From positions 93,083 to 157,082 of the forward strand of contig JAAFJP010000012.1 in NCBI GenBank assembly GCA_013298125.1: DNA of 64,000 bases, given 5' to 3'. This document shows positions 28,138 through 36,679 of this stretch, in pieces. The position numbers were made by a program, and so were the translations under genes. A model generated the notes under the pieces. It searched no databases. It was not told the origin of the DNA and worked only from the letters and a program-made list of their open reading frames with translations. The stretch's first letter is position 1; each line of letters opens with the position of its first letter. The DNA comes from Cytophagales bacterium. Its GTDB lineage: Bacteria; Bacteroidota; Bacteroidia; Cytophagales; Spirosomataceae.

Positions 28138-29229
28138 TTACTTCCAACGACCTAATGGGTAAGAAATTGTACCGTTTGTGGTTACCAAAGAAACCGTTTT
28201 TGATGTCAAATCTCCTACTAAAATCAAATCTGTATTTACTTGATAACCAAGTGTTTTTGCCTGATTTTGGGCTTTTGCAATTAGATTTTGTGGTACTTTA
28301 ACTCTGGCATTCACACATGGACAAGGCTTTTCTCTTTTATGTTTATTCAGTTCAATCAATAACTCTTTGGTATCGCCAGCTTTGGCTTCTTTTCCCCAGC
28401 CAATCATCTTGTTCATCCATGTGTTGTATTGTGGACGATAGGGTTCAAATTCAAAAATTAGGTCGGGGTATTTTCTTAACATTTCCGCCCCGTTTTTGAA
28501 ATATTGGATGTGTCCAGGGTCTAAAAATCCGATGAAATTCCCGCCCCAAGTCATGCCATTTTGTGCTGTGAGGTCGTTGAGAGGGCGATAATGTGATAAA
28601 TTATTTGAAATTTTATTATTTCGCATCACGGCAAAATCTGCCGCAAATCCAAAATTGTGCATCGAAATTGGCGAAGCGGTTTTGTTACTTCCCAAGTATT
28701 TTTGCTGATTTGCCATTGACCGTAAATCCGAAATAATCCTGACTGAACCATTCAAATCTTTCATTACCTGATGGATTGAGTCTCGTTTTGAAAGGAAGTT
28801 AGCACGGTCTTGGGCTAATAATTTTTCCCAACGAGTGAACAAGTATCTTGGTTGAACCGCCAACGCCCAGAGGTATTCTTGCTCTTGCCAAGTCATGGCG
28901 GGCGTGTTGGGCAATGTTTGTGGGCGTTCGTCTCCTTGGGCAGTTACGCCTGAGATTTTTAGGTTTCCTTGCGGGTCTGAGATGGCAACAAAAACTCGTT
29001 GTGGGCTAAGGTTTTGTTTTAGTAAAGTATCGGTCAAGTAAAAACTCTGAGCTATTTCTTGAATACTTAAATCATTGACTTTCAGGGTAGTATCGCAAGA
29101 TGAATTCTGCCAACTTACTTCTGTTTCTAATAATTTCCCAGATTTATTGATTAAATCACACGCCAAAAGACTGATACAGGTAAGGGATATTTTGAGAAAA
29201 TGCTTCAATAGTAAATTTGTTAAAAACAT
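28138..29229 (-). CDS. M15-type metallopeptidase, probable cell-wall L,D-/D,D-peptidase
   Basis: 363 residues. An N-terminal hydrophobic stretch with SLLAC suggests a lipoprotein or signal peptide. The zinc site of the M15 (VanY/endolysin-like) family is visible: SPISMHNFGFAADFAV gives the first His and Asp, and DPGHIQYF the second His. Target is probably peptidoglycan stem peptides in the periplasm. The C-terminal 90 residues, with NKHKREKPCPCVNAR, form an extra domain I do not recognise. Start ATG at 29229; the hydrophobic run begins about residue 10. Confidence 0.78.
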   Translation of the reverse strand: MFLTNLLLKHFLKISLTCISLLACDLINKSGKLLETEVSWQNSSCDTTLKVNDLSIQEIAQSFYLTDTLLKQNLSPQRVFVAISDPQGNLKISGVTAQGDERPQTLPNTPAMTWQEQEYLWALAVQPRYLFTRWEKLLAQDRANFLSKRDSIHQVMKDLNGSVRIISDLRSMANQQKYLGSNKTASPISMHNFGFAADFAVMRNNKISNNLSHYRPLNDLTAQNGMTWGGNFIGFLDPGHIQYFKNGAEMLRKYPDLIFEFEPYRPQYNTWMNKMIGWGKEAKAGDTKELLIELNKHKREKPCPCVNARVKVPQNLIAKAQNQAKTLGYQVNTDLILVGDLTSKTVSLVTTNGTISYPLGRWK

Positions 29230-29268
29230 TGATTTTTAGTGGTTTTTGTGTGTGTTTGACAAATATTT

Positions 29269-29322
29269 ACCGCAAGGACGCTATGTCGCAAGGTTTTTTC
29301 CGTGTCTTTGCGACTTTGCGGT
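29269..29322. repeat. GCGACTTTGCGG-type inverted repeat
   Basis: ACCGCAAGGACGC... and CTTTGCGACTTTGCGGT form an imperfect inverted repeat of about 20 bases per arm, made of related CGCAAGG/CTTTGCG units. A gap filler upstream of the M15 gene. Confidence 0.65.
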
Positions 29323-29378
29323 TGAATCTTTAAAATCTAAAAATAGAGAAAAATTCTGAGAAACCCAATCCCTAAAAA

Positions 29379-30242
29379 TCACCTAAACTTCTCCCGCTGA
29401 GCCAAATACAGTCCCACAATAACGAGCAATGTACCTATATACGTATATGAAGTGATGGGTTCTTTCAATAAAAATGAGGCATAAATGAATCCAAAAATGG
29501 GGCATAAAAACAACCATAGTGAAGCCTTTACGGGGTCAAGTTTTAGTAAATATAACCATAGTTGTACCGCTCCAATCGAGACTGGAATCACGAGCCAAAA
29601 GACTGAGCCCCAGAACTTTATGTCATAATTATTGTTTGACCAATCTGTAAAAAAGAAGGTTATTGGCACTAATAAAATTCCGCCCAAAAGCACTTGCCAA
29701 CCATTAATTATCAAGAGTGGCAAATCCCATTTTTGAGAAGAATAATAGACAGTTCCGACGGAATAGGAAATCATGGAAATGGATAAAATAATTAAGCCTT
29801 CTGCATCGGCAAAACTATTTTTTAGTAATGGGTAAGTGGCAATTCCTACGCCCGTAATACCGAGGATCAAACCTAAAACCTCTGATTTTTTCACAGAGCG
29901 TCCCAACCAAAATGCTGATAAAATACTGATTATTAATGGATTAGTAGCGGTAGATAAACTCCCGATTCCTGCCGAGACGTGCTTGATAGCGATGACAAAA
30001 CAACCTAAATAGAGGGTGACATTCAAGAATCCGTAGATGGCTAATTGTTGCCATTCTGAACCTTTTGGTAGTCTGTTTTTTTGAAATAAATAGGCATAAC
30101 CCAACATCAATGCTCCCGCAATAAAGAATCTAAAATTGCCAATCACCAAAGGTTGGGCGGACTGAATTCCGATTTTTGTAGCCGAAGAAGCGGATGCCCA
30201 AAGCATGGCGAAAAGTATTCCAATCAGTAAATTTTTTATCAT
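29379..30242 (-). CDS. EamA/DMT-superfamily transporter
   Basis: 287 residues with ten predicted membrane helices in two EamA repeats; the first begins LLIGILFAMLWASASSATKIG and the second around LIILSISMISYSVGTVYY. DMT proteins are usually exporters of amino acids or metabolites in the inner membrane. The start overlaps the stop of the upstream sugar-phosphate deaminase gene by 4 bases, so both are co-translated and may act on related compounds. Substrate unknown. Confidence 0.88.
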   Translation of the reverse strand: MIKNLLIGILFAMLWASASSATKIGIQSAQPLVIGNFRFFIAGALMLGYAYLFQKNRLPKGSEWQQLAIYGFLNVTLYLGCFVIAIKHVSAGIGSLSTATNPLIISILSAFWLGRSVKKSEVLGLILGITGVGIATYPLLKNSFADAEGLIILSISMISYSVGTVYYSSQKWDLPLLIINGWQVLLGGILLVPITFFFTDWSNNNYDIKFWGSVFWLVIPVSIGAVQLWLYLLKLDPVKASLWLFLCPIFGFIYASFLLKEPITSYTYIGTLLVIVGLYLAQREKFR

Positions 30243-30952
30243 AATTTTTGGGCAGCTTCTTGGTCTAACATCACGATACTATTTTCTATTTTTTGAAAAA
30301 TACTTGCTGGAAATTGCTCGGTAATTTCTTCTGTTAATGCCTTATTTATTACGTCAGCTTTACGGTTTCCGTTGGCAATCAAAATTGGTAATTTTGCTTC
30401 TTGTAAATGAGCTAAACCGAGGGTAATCCCTTGGGTTAAAATGGTTTCTTTCGTAAAATATTTTTGCCCAACGGTTTTTGTAACTGCTTCTAATTCAGAT
30501 ACATGAGCGTAAATATCAAATGGCGTATTAGGTTCGTTTAAAGCAATATGTCCGTTCATACCCACGCCTACGAGCATGACATCTAAGCCCCCACGAGAAG
30601 CGATAAATTCATTAATTTTTTGACATTCTGAGTCTAAATCTTGGGCTTTTGCATCAAAATATTTGATACGTTCTGCGGGAAAATTTAGGGGAATTAATAG
30701 GTTTTGATAAATGCCATATTTGCAAGAACCCTCATCATTTTCGTCCATACCTACCCATTCGTCAAGCCCTACAAAAGTGCATTTTTCAAAGAGATTTTTA
30801 TCAGATTTTGCCAAGAATTTGCACACGCCCAAAGGGGTATCGCCCGAGGCAATGCAGATGATTGCATCAGGTTTTTTCTTCAAAATTTCGATGATGAGAT
30901 TGGCAGTTGCTTCGGAAAGGGCTTCGTAATCGGGGAAAGTATTTATGGTCAT
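30239..30952 (-). CDS. glucosamine-6-phosphate deaminase-family isomerase
   Basis: 237 residues. NagB/6-phosphogluconolactonase fold with IASGDTPLGVCKFL, CTFVGLDEWVGMDENDEGS, MLVGVGMNGHIALNEPNTPF and QGITLGLAHLQEAKLPILIANG, the normal catalytic blocks of NagB-type deaminases. It converts glucosamine-6-phosphate to fructose-6-phosphate and ammonia, or does the same with galactosamine-6-phosphate (AgaI). It is shorter than E. coli NagB (266) and lacks its C-terminal tail. Leads a two-gene operon with a DMT transporter. Confidence 0.85.
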   Translation of the reverse strand: MTINTFPDYEALSEATANLIIEILKKKPDAIICIASGDTPLGVCKFLAKSDKNLFEKCTFVGLDEWVGMDENDEGSCKYGIYQNLLIPLNFPAERIKYFDAKAQDLDSECQKINEFIASRGGLDVMLVGVGMNGHIALNEPNTPFDIYAHVSELEAVTKTVGQKYFTKETILTQGITLGLAHLQEAKLPILIANGNRKADVINKALTEEITEQFPASIFQKIENSIVMLDQEAAQKL

Positions 30953-31030
30953 AATTTGAGGATTTGATATAAAAAAACCACGAGCGTAACCCGTGGTACA
31001 ATATTAGGAATTTTTACCGAGCGTCGGTCG

Positions 31031-31151
31031 CCACAAAGACATAAAGAAAACAAAGGTTTACATCGATAAGTATTAAATCAGAAAGTATATTTCTCAAAAT
31101 TTACTGCAAAATATGGTTTGAGAAAACTTTGTTTCCTTTATGCCTTTGTGG
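31031..31151. repeat. inverted repeat upstream of def/nagB-like genes
   Basis: Arms 31031-31055 and 31127-31151 match at 23 of 25 positions (CCACAAAGrCATAAAGrAAA-type). A second small hairpin ACCACG / CGTGGT lies at 30977-30997. Both are in the gap between def and the deaminase gene. Confidence 0.75.
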
Positions 31152-31160
31152 TAATAAAAA

Positions 31161-31739
31161 TTACAACTTCGGAAATTTCATTTTATAGTCCACATCGACT
31201 CTCCCCTTCGTGATTTTGGCGAGTTTATTTTTCAACATTCGCTTTTTTACAGGGTTGAGATGGTCGGTAAAAAGGATTCCGTCCACGTGGTCGTATTCGT
31301 GTTGGATGATTCGGGCGGCAAGTCCTTCGTATTCTTCCGTATGCTCGTTCCAGTCTTCATCAAAATACCTAATCGTCAGAAATTCAGGACGATAGACATC
31401 TTCACGCACGTCAGGAATCGACAAACAACCTTCTTCAAAACCCCAATCGTCGCCGTCTTCTTCCAAAATTTCGGCATTGATAAATACCTTTTTGAAATCA
31501 ATCAGTGAAGGGTCTTTATCACGTTCTTCCATGTCTTCGCCTTCATTAAACGGACGACCATCGACTACGAAAATCCGTAAATTTAGACCAATTTGGGGTG
31601 CTGCCAAACCAACACCTTTGGCATTATACATGGTCTCGAACATATCTTCCGAGAGTTTTTTTACATCGTAAGATTTGTCTATATCAACGGTTACTTTTCT
31701 TAAAACGGGGTCTCCGTATGCGACTATGGGGTAAATCAT
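31161..31739 (-). CDS. def: peptide deformylase
   Basis: 192 residues from the ATG at 31739 (MIYPIVAYGDPVLRKV); a longer frame upstream is repeat-derived and rejected. The three deformylase motifs are present: GVGLAAPQIG, EEGCLSIPDV and QHEYDHVDG. It removes the N-formyl group from new proteins, using a metal held by Cys and two His. The insertion with NEGEDMEERDKDPSL between the first two motifs is usual in Bacteroidota. It appears to be a single gene here, separated by a 208-base gap from the next minus-strand gene. Confidence 0.96.
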   Translation of the reverse strand: MIYPIVAYGDPVLRKVTVDIDKSYDVKKLSEDMFETMYNAKGVGLAAPQIGLNLRIFVVDGRPFNEGEDMEERDKDPSLIDFKKVFINAEILEEDGDDWGFEEGCLSIPDVREDVYRPEFLTIRYFDEDWNEHTEEYEGLAARIIQHEYDHVDGILFTDHLNPVKKRMLKNKLAKITKGRVDVDYKMKFPKL

Positions 31740-31905
31740 TGGTTGGTTAATTGGAAATTGGTTATTGAAAATTGGTATTTCAAATAACATAACGTCTAAA
31801 TTTTATACAAAATTAAGTAAAAAATCTTGAAAATGTGGTACGGAATAGCCTAAGAACGTATAAATGATAACGGTTAAAATGGACAGTTCATCTGATAAAT
31901 TTGAA

Positions 31906-31972
31906 GTAGGGACGAATAGCATTCGTCTGCTGCCTTGAATAGGCACATTGGACGAATGCTATTCGTCCCTAC
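31906..31972. repeat. 22-bp perfect inverted repeat
   Basis: Left arm 31906-31927 (GTAGGGACGAATAGCATTCG and 2 more bases) pairs exactly with 31951-31972. The inner unit GACGAATAGCATTCGTC is itself nearly palindromic, so two orientations of each arm can form. It carries no coding. Confidence 0.9.
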
Positions 31973-32033
31973 ATTAGTTATGTCGCTAAAACTGTCAGTG
32001 AACTAATGTACACAAAGCCCGACTTGTTGCAAT

Positions 32034-32063
32034 TCAAGTAAAATTAGAGTATTATTACATTTA
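32034..32063 (+). promoter_or_regulatory. possible promoter of the HipA-like/DUF3037 pair
   Basis: TTGTTG at 32034-32039 and TACATTTA at 32056-32063 (TAnnTTT plus A) with a spacing of about 19, followed by a very short leader to the GTG at 32085. Confidence 0.3.
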
Positions 32064-32084
32064 CAAAATTAACCAAACCGCAAA

Positions 32085-32906
32085 GTGGCTAAAAAGATTA
32101 CTGACTACGATTTTTCCTTACCAATTATTGAGGCTCAGGATGAGTACAAAACATTATCTGGTGGCAGAAATAAACCATTATTGTTTCGTGGTGTTTGTCA
32201 GAATACATACCAAAAGGGTGACTATGTTGTAAAATTCAGAAATAGTAAAGAGATGAGTAATGAGGCTTCTGCCCGTGAATTATTAGCATCTTTTATTGCA
32301 TTACAATTAGGGTTATTAATTCCACCTCCTGTATTGGTTAATATTAGCTATGGTTTTGTGCAGACTATCAAAGGGAAAGAGTCTTATGTTGATGCTAACA
32401 ACAGTATTGGTATAAATTTTGGGTGTAAATTTGTATCAGGAAATATTGATATAATTCATAATCAAGCCCTTACGGAAATTCAAAAGAGTCAAGCGAGTCA
32501 AATTTTTCCATTTGATGTTTTTATCAGTAATTCTGATCGTAGGGTTGATAAGCCCAATCTTTTGATGGATGATGGGGGCAATATTTTTATTTTTGACCAT
32601 GAATTAGCATTTGGGTTTGTTTTCGACATATTCAAAAATAAAACACCTTGGGAGTTTCGTCCACAGGATAAAGATTGGATTAAAAACCATTTTTTTTACT
32701 CATATCTTAAAAATAAGTTTCCTGACTTTTCAATTTTAGTCAATAAACTAACACAATTGGATGATAGTTTTTGGGATAAGGCATTTGCATTGATTCCAAA
32801 AGAATGGCAGACGGAACAATTAGATGAAATTAAAAACTATTGCCACTCGTTAATTGCTAACAAAGACTTATTTTTGCAAGAACTAAAAAACGTTTTATTC
32901 AAATGA
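32085..32906 (+). CDS. HipA-like kinase-fold protein
   Basis: 273 residues from a GTG start. The HipA/PI3K-like catalytic core can be read: VVKFRNSKEMSNEASARELL (ATP lysine and helix), SNSDRRVDKPNLLMDDGGN (catalytic loop with Asp and Asn) and IFIFDHELAFGF (metal-binding DxE/DFG-like). It lacks the N-terminal couple domain of classic HipA. The 3' end overlaps the DUF3037 gene by 4 bases (ATGA). Such HipA-like/DUF3037 pairs occur in scattered genomes; a toxin-like or defensive role is possible but not shown. Confidence 0.8.
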   Translation: MAKKITDYDFSLPIIEAQDEYKTLSGGRNKPLLFRGVCQNTYQKGDYVVKFRNSKEMSNEASARELLASFIALQLGLLIPPPVLVNISYGFVQTIKGKESYVDANNSIGINFGCKFVSGNIDIIHNQALTEIQKSQASQIFPFDVFISNSDRRVDKPNLLMDDGGNIFIFDHELAFGFVFDIFKNKTPWEFRPQDKDWIKNHFFYSYLKNKFPDFSILVNKLTQLDDSFWDKAFALIPKEWQTEQLDEIKNYCHSLIANKDLFLQELKNVLFK

Positions 32907-33754
32907 AAACTTACCAATATCAAATAATTCGCTATACGCACGACCTTATTACGGGCGAATTTGTGAATGTAGGGGTGGTTGTTTTTGAACCGCAAACGGG
33001 CTACTTAAAATCTAAATTTACTAATAAGTTTGGTAGAATTACTCAATTCTATTCAGGTGTAAATGGGCATCTAATTTTGAATTCCTTAAAAGCATTTGAA
33101 AGTGAAGTCAAAAGAATCTCCCGACAACTACACGAATTATTCAGAAATGATTTTAAGACGATTGATGAAATAACCAACGGGATTTTACCAAAAAATGATA
33201 GTTCTTTACAATGCACAGAAATATCTTATGCCCTTGATGTTAATTTAGAAGTTGCTTTGGAAGACTTATTTGAAAGATTAGTGGATAGATATAACCAAGA
33301 AAGTTCCTCTGATACGCTCGCTGACAAGGAAGTTTGGAAGTCTGTGTATAAGCAATATTTTGATAAATATGGTGTTACATCTCATCTCAAACATCATTCA
33401 ATTACGACTCAGAACGATATTTTTGAATTTGATAAGGCATGGAAAAATGGAGATTGGAATTGTTTTCAATCGCTATCATTAGACCTAAAAAATACCAGTT
33501 CCATCAAGGATAAAGTCTATAAATGGGTAGGAAAATTGAATGAGTTAGAGACCGCCTCGGAGCGTATAAACGTCTATTTCTTAACGGTTTATCCTGAAAA
33601 AGAAAGTTTGCAAAGGTTTATTAAAGACACGTTGAGCAATAGTAGTTTTCACGATTATTTGAGTGTTTCAATCATCAATGCAAATGAAGCGGAATCCTTT
33701 GCGAAAAAGGTTCAGACTGAGATTGTGGGGCATTTGTCGGAGGGGAAGATTTGA
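32903..33754 (+). CDS. DUF3037-domain protein, partner of HipA-like kinase
   Basis: 283 residues. The N-terminal YQYQIIRYTHDLITGEFVNVGVVVF is the start of the DUF3037 domain as I know it (about 125 residues). The rest, about 150 residues, is predicted helical with no recognised domain. Joined to the kinase-like gene by a 4-base overlap, so the two products are probably made in fixed ratio. The role is unknown; antidote, substrate or effector are all open. It is the only DUF3037 gene I see here, and the pair is flanked by repeats on both sides. Confidence 0.78.
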   Translation: MKTYQYQIIRYTHDLITGEFVNVGVVVFEPQTGYLKSKFTNKFGRITQFYSGVNGHLILNSLKAFESEVKRISRQLHELFRNDFKTIDEITNGILPKNDSSLQCTEISYALDVNLEVALEDLFERLVDRYNQESSSDTLADKEVWKSVYKQYFDKYGVTSHLKHHSITTQNDIFEFDKAWKNGDWNCFQSLSLDLKNTSSIKDKVYKWVGKLNELETASERINVYFLTVYPEKESLQRFIKDTLSNSSFHDYLSVSIINANEAESFAKKVQTEIVGHLSEGKI

Positions 33755-33793
33755 GGAAATGTTATTGATGTAAAAAATTGTTTTTTAAGCCCA

Positions 33794-33956
33794 AATAGGT
33801 GCAGAGCACCAGAATATTTGTAGTACTCGTAATAAGATAGTCCCAAAGGTACAGAGTACCGAAATATCATACTTATTGAATATTTCGGTACTCTGTACCT
33901 TTGGGACTTCGATTTTCAAATTATTACTACAAATATTTTGGTACTCTGTACCTATT
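33794..33956. repeat. 163-bp nested palindrome
   Basis: Begins AATAGGT and ends ACCTATT. Inside, GGTACAGAGTACC-like units (about 33799, 33855, 33890, 33940) repeat and pair across a centre near 33875: the inner GTCCCAAAGGTACAGAGTACC pairs with its reverse copy, and the outer AGAATATTTGTAGTA with TACTACAAATATTTT. Confidence 0.88.
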
Positions 33957-33974
33957 CAACTCAACAATTACTCC

Positions 33975-34784
33975 CTAAACAATCGCCTGACGAACCCTCA
34001 CTAATTTCTCCAAAAGCCTCTCCAATTGGTCAAGAGGCAACATATTTGCTCCGTCCGACTTGGCAATTGACGGATTTGGATGGGTTTCGATAAACAACCC
34101 TTCTGCCCCAACTACAATGGCTGCCTTTGCAATCGTCTCAATCATTTTGGGATTTCCACCTGTCACGCCTGAGCTTTGGTTTGGGCGTTGTAGCGAGTGC
34201 GTGCAGTCCATCACCACGGGTACGCCATGTGCTTGCATTTCGGGAATATTTCTGTAATCAACCACCAAATCTCCGTAGCCAAACGAGTTTCCTCTGTCGG
34301 TCAAGAATACTTGTGCCGATGGGTTTTCGTGAAGCACTTTTTCTACGGCAAATTTCATCGAAACGCCCGCCATGAATTGTCCTTTTTTGATATTTACGGC
34401 TTTGCCGGTTTGAGCCGCCGCAGCCAATAAATCCGTCTGACGGCACAGGAAGGCAGGAATTTGTAGAACATCTACATATTTTGCAGCCATTGCCGACTCT
34501 TGTGATTCGTGAATATCCGTTACCGTTGGGAGGTCGTAATATTCTCCGACATCCTTCAAAATTTCTAAGGCAGTGATGTCTCCGATACCTGTAAATGAGT
34601 CTAATTTCGTACGATTTGCCTTGCGATATGAGCCTTTAAAAATATACGGAATCCCGAATTGGTCGGTAATAGTTTTAATTTTTTCAGCAATTTCAAAAGC
34701 CAAATCACGGCTCTCAATCGCACAACTTCCTGCCATGAGGAAGAAATTATTTTTGTCTGTATTTTTTAGTTTTGGGATGTTCAT
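33975..34784 (-). CDS. kdsA: 3-deoxy-8-phosphooctulonate (KDO-8-P) synthase
   Basis: 269 residues. DAHP/KDO-8-P synthase fold with FKGSYRKANRTKLDSFTG, FLTDRGNSFGYGDLVVD, VVMDCTHSLQRPNQSSG and IETHPNPSIAKSDG. The early AGSCAIES carries Cys where metal-independent enzymes (E. coli) have Asn, so this should be the metal-dependent class. It makes KDO-8-phosphate for lipopolysaccharide in the cytoplasm. It is the last gene of a minus-strand run murB - ATPase - 183-aa protein - kdsA, only 6 bases after the preceding stop. Confidence 0.97.
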   Translation of the reverse strand: MNIPKLKNTDKNNFFLMAGSCAIESRDLAFEIAEKIKTITDQFGIPYIFKGSYRKANRTKLDSFTGIGDITALEILKDVGEYYDLPTVTDIHESQESAMAAKYVDVLQIPAFLCRQTDLLAAAAQTGKAVNIKKGQFMAGVSMKFAVEKVLHENPSAQVFLTDRGNSFGYGDLVVDYRNIPEMQAHGVPVVMDCTHSLQRPNQSSGVTGGNPKMIETIAKAAIVVGAEGLFIETHPNPSIAKSDGANMLPLDQLERLLEKLVRVRQAIV

Positions 34785-34790
34785 GTTTTA

Positions 34791-35342
34791 TTAATGACAG
34801 ATAGCGTCTAAATCACAAGTGTCTGTTTGTGAGTCGTTTGACAAGTATTTGCGTATTTTATTTTGAGGAATTTTATTAGACTTAGATGTGCCTTTATACA
34901 GGGAAGAAGATGAATATAAGACAGGTATAAATTCAGGTTTTACATCTCCGAAGTCATCTTTAAATTTTCTCTGAGCTGTTTCAACTAAAAAATTAGCAAA
35001 AACTTTACCCGCCTCAATTTGGTCTGCACTATTTCTTTTATTACCTGATTTTAGATTACAAATGACAACAAACAATCTATCCTTTTTTACATAAAAAAGA
35101 AGAAAATCAGCCATACTTTTTAACCCTGAAATATCATTCAAAAATGGAAATTTATCCCCTATTTTTATTCCATTTTTCTTGGGTTCTTTGTCAAATTTAT
35201 AAACCAAAACATCATCACTTTTTGAGAATTTTGCTTTGTTACATTTGGCAGAACTATTCTCTTCTTTCAATTCAAAAATATTCCCCGAAACCTTTTCTCT
35301 ATACCCCGAAAAGATTATTTCTTCAATACGTTGTAAAATCAT
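34791..35342 (-). CDS. unknown 183-aa protein coupled to the AAA ATPase
   Basis: No recognised family. The middle stretch DFLLFYVKKDRLFVVICNLK followed by SGN and later SADQIEAGKVFANFLVETA has the look of a beta-hairpin and helix as in PD-(D/E)xK nucleases (Asp, then an x-x-K on the next strand), but with Asn in place of the usual acidic residue; this is a guess. The start is 2 bases after the ATPase stop, so it is translationally coupled. It ends 6 bases before kdsA. The pair has the form of a two-gene effector module: ATPase sensor plus small effector. Confidence 0.6.
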   Translation of the reverse strand: MILQRIEEIIFSGYREKVSGNIFELKEENSSAKCNKAKFSKSDDVLVYKFDKEPKKNGIKIGDKFPFLNDISGLKSMADFLLFYVKKDRLFVVICNLKSGNKRNSADQIEAGKVFANFLVETAQRKFKDDFGDVKPEFIPVLYSSSSLYKGTSKSNKIPQNKIRKYLSNDSQTDTCDLDAICH

Positions 35343-35344
35343 GG

Positions 35345-36670
35345 TTAGTCAAAAAGGGTAAAGTAAATCTCTTCCGAGGCATTATTTAATTCATTAATTA
35401 CTGCATCAATTGTGCTTACTTCAAAGCCAACTTCGGTTACTTCAAGCGATATATTTTTATTATTATCAAAAAGATACGCTCCAACTCTTTGATAATCAAT
35501 TAGTTGTTTTTCTTCATATCCATATTTATTAGCTAAATATTCAGCTTTTTCACCGCCTGATTTTAGCATGATAAGGTTATTCAATTCACGAATGATATAA
35601 TCACTGTGGGTACTAATCATTACTTTAAAACCTTGATTAATAATTTCTCCAAAAAGCCTTGCAACCTTTCGTTGATTGTCTGGATGAAGGTTTAATTCGG
35701 GTTCATCAATGATTATAAAATCACCTTTTTTAGCTAAATGTCGGAAATAAATTACCAAATTTGAAAGTGACTTTACAATTGAACCTGAGAGGTTCATACT
35801 TAGATTTTTTACTTTCGATTTATTAGGACTATACTGAACCTCCCCATACTTTGAAATATTAATTTTACCGTCCAAGAGTACCTCTTCCATTTTATCTGCC
35901 AAGAAGGAGTATTCACTTTTATTGCGAGAAATATTAGCCAAATCTTCGGAAATTGCTAAACTATCACGGATAGGTAACGGGTAGCGTTGAAGTTTCCCTA
36001 ACAATTGGTTTGCATCACCATTTTGGGAATCTCTTAATTCTAATAATTGATCTACTATATTATTTCTTTTGATGGAGAGTTCTTTGCTAAAAATATTGAT
36101 GGCACTTCTTTCTGCGGTATTTATAAAGAGATTATTAAAATAGAAATTCATAGTTCTATTAAAAATACTTCCTAATGACTCATTTACCGCTTTAATTGGT
36201 GAAAATTCTGTCGTATATTTAAAGGGCATCTTTCCTATATCGAACTTAATTAAGTCGTCACCTTCGTCTTTTAAGAATCCATTTATATTAATTGATGTAT
36301 CAGCAAGAAATTGAGATAAGGCTTTATTGTCCAAAAGTATTTGAATATCAGATTCTTTAAAATCACCAGAAGTAAAAATATTAGTTAATATTTTTGATGT
36401 ATCTTTTGATATAGTTTTAGTAATAGATTCAATAACACCATTAATAAATTCGATGACATTAAGAGATTCAAAATTAGGAATTAACTTAGAGCTAAGCGTA
36501 TGGTCTTCTAATAAAATTGAATTAGACTTCAACAAATCACAAACCCCATAAACCGTATAAGCCGCATACGTTTTACCCGTATTATTTGGACCAGCGAGAA
36601 TTATTAAATCTTTCGATAAATCTATTTCCGCTTGTTTGAGAGTACCTATATTTTTTAGTTTTAACTTCAT
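35345..36670 (-). CDS. AAA/ABC-type ATPase (OLD/SMC-like, no Toprim)
   Basis: 441 residues. Walker A GPNNTGKT at residues 27-34; Walker B with FIIIDEPELNLHPDNQRKV near residue 318; H-loop ISTHSDYIIREL; a weak signature around LSGSIVKSLSNL. This is the AAA_15/AAA_21 pattern used by Abi, PARIS, Septu and OLD-type defence proteins. The insert between the two motifs is helical and about 270 residues; there is no C-terminal Toprim nuclease. The C-terminal 85 residues (GEKAEYLANKYGYEEKQL onward) end in ISLEVTEVGF-type beta strands. Overall a sensor or clamp ATPase, coupled to the 183-aa protein. Confidence 0.85.
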   Translation of the reverse strand: MKLKLKNIGTLKQAEIDLSKDLIILAGPNNTGKTYAAYTVYGVCDLLKSNSILLEDHTLSSKLIPNFESLNVIEFINGVIESITKTISKDTSKILTNIFTSGDFKESDIQILLDNKALSQFLADTSININGFLKDEGDDLIKFDIGKMPFKYTTEFSPIKAVNESLGSIFNRTMNFYFNNLFINTAERSAINIFSKELSIKRNNIVDQLLELRDSQNGDANQLLGKLQRYPLPIRDSLAISEDLANISRNKSEYSFLADKMEEVLLDGKINISKYGEVQYSPNKSKVKNLSMNLSGSIVKSLSNLVIYFRHLAKKGDFIIIDEPELNLHPDNQRKVARLFGEIINQGFKVMISTHSDYIIRELNNLIMLKSGGEKAEYLANKYGYEEKQLIDYQRVGAYLFDNNKNISLEVTEVGFEVSTIDAVINELNNASEEIYFTLFD

Positions 36671-36679
36671 AATGGCAAT

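Larger units (their letters stand above)
31740..32084. other. repeat-bearing gap upstream of HipA-like gene
   Basis: 345 bases without a gene. It holds a repeat-like AATTGG-rich stretch next to def, the perfect inverted repeat at 31906-31972, and a possible promoter at 32034-32063 for the HipA-like pair. Confidence 0.6.

Noticed and set aside
31740..31790. Longer start of peptide deformylase
   Set aside because: The added residues come from an AATTGGTTATTG-type repeat; MIYPIVAYGDPVL is the usual deformylase start.
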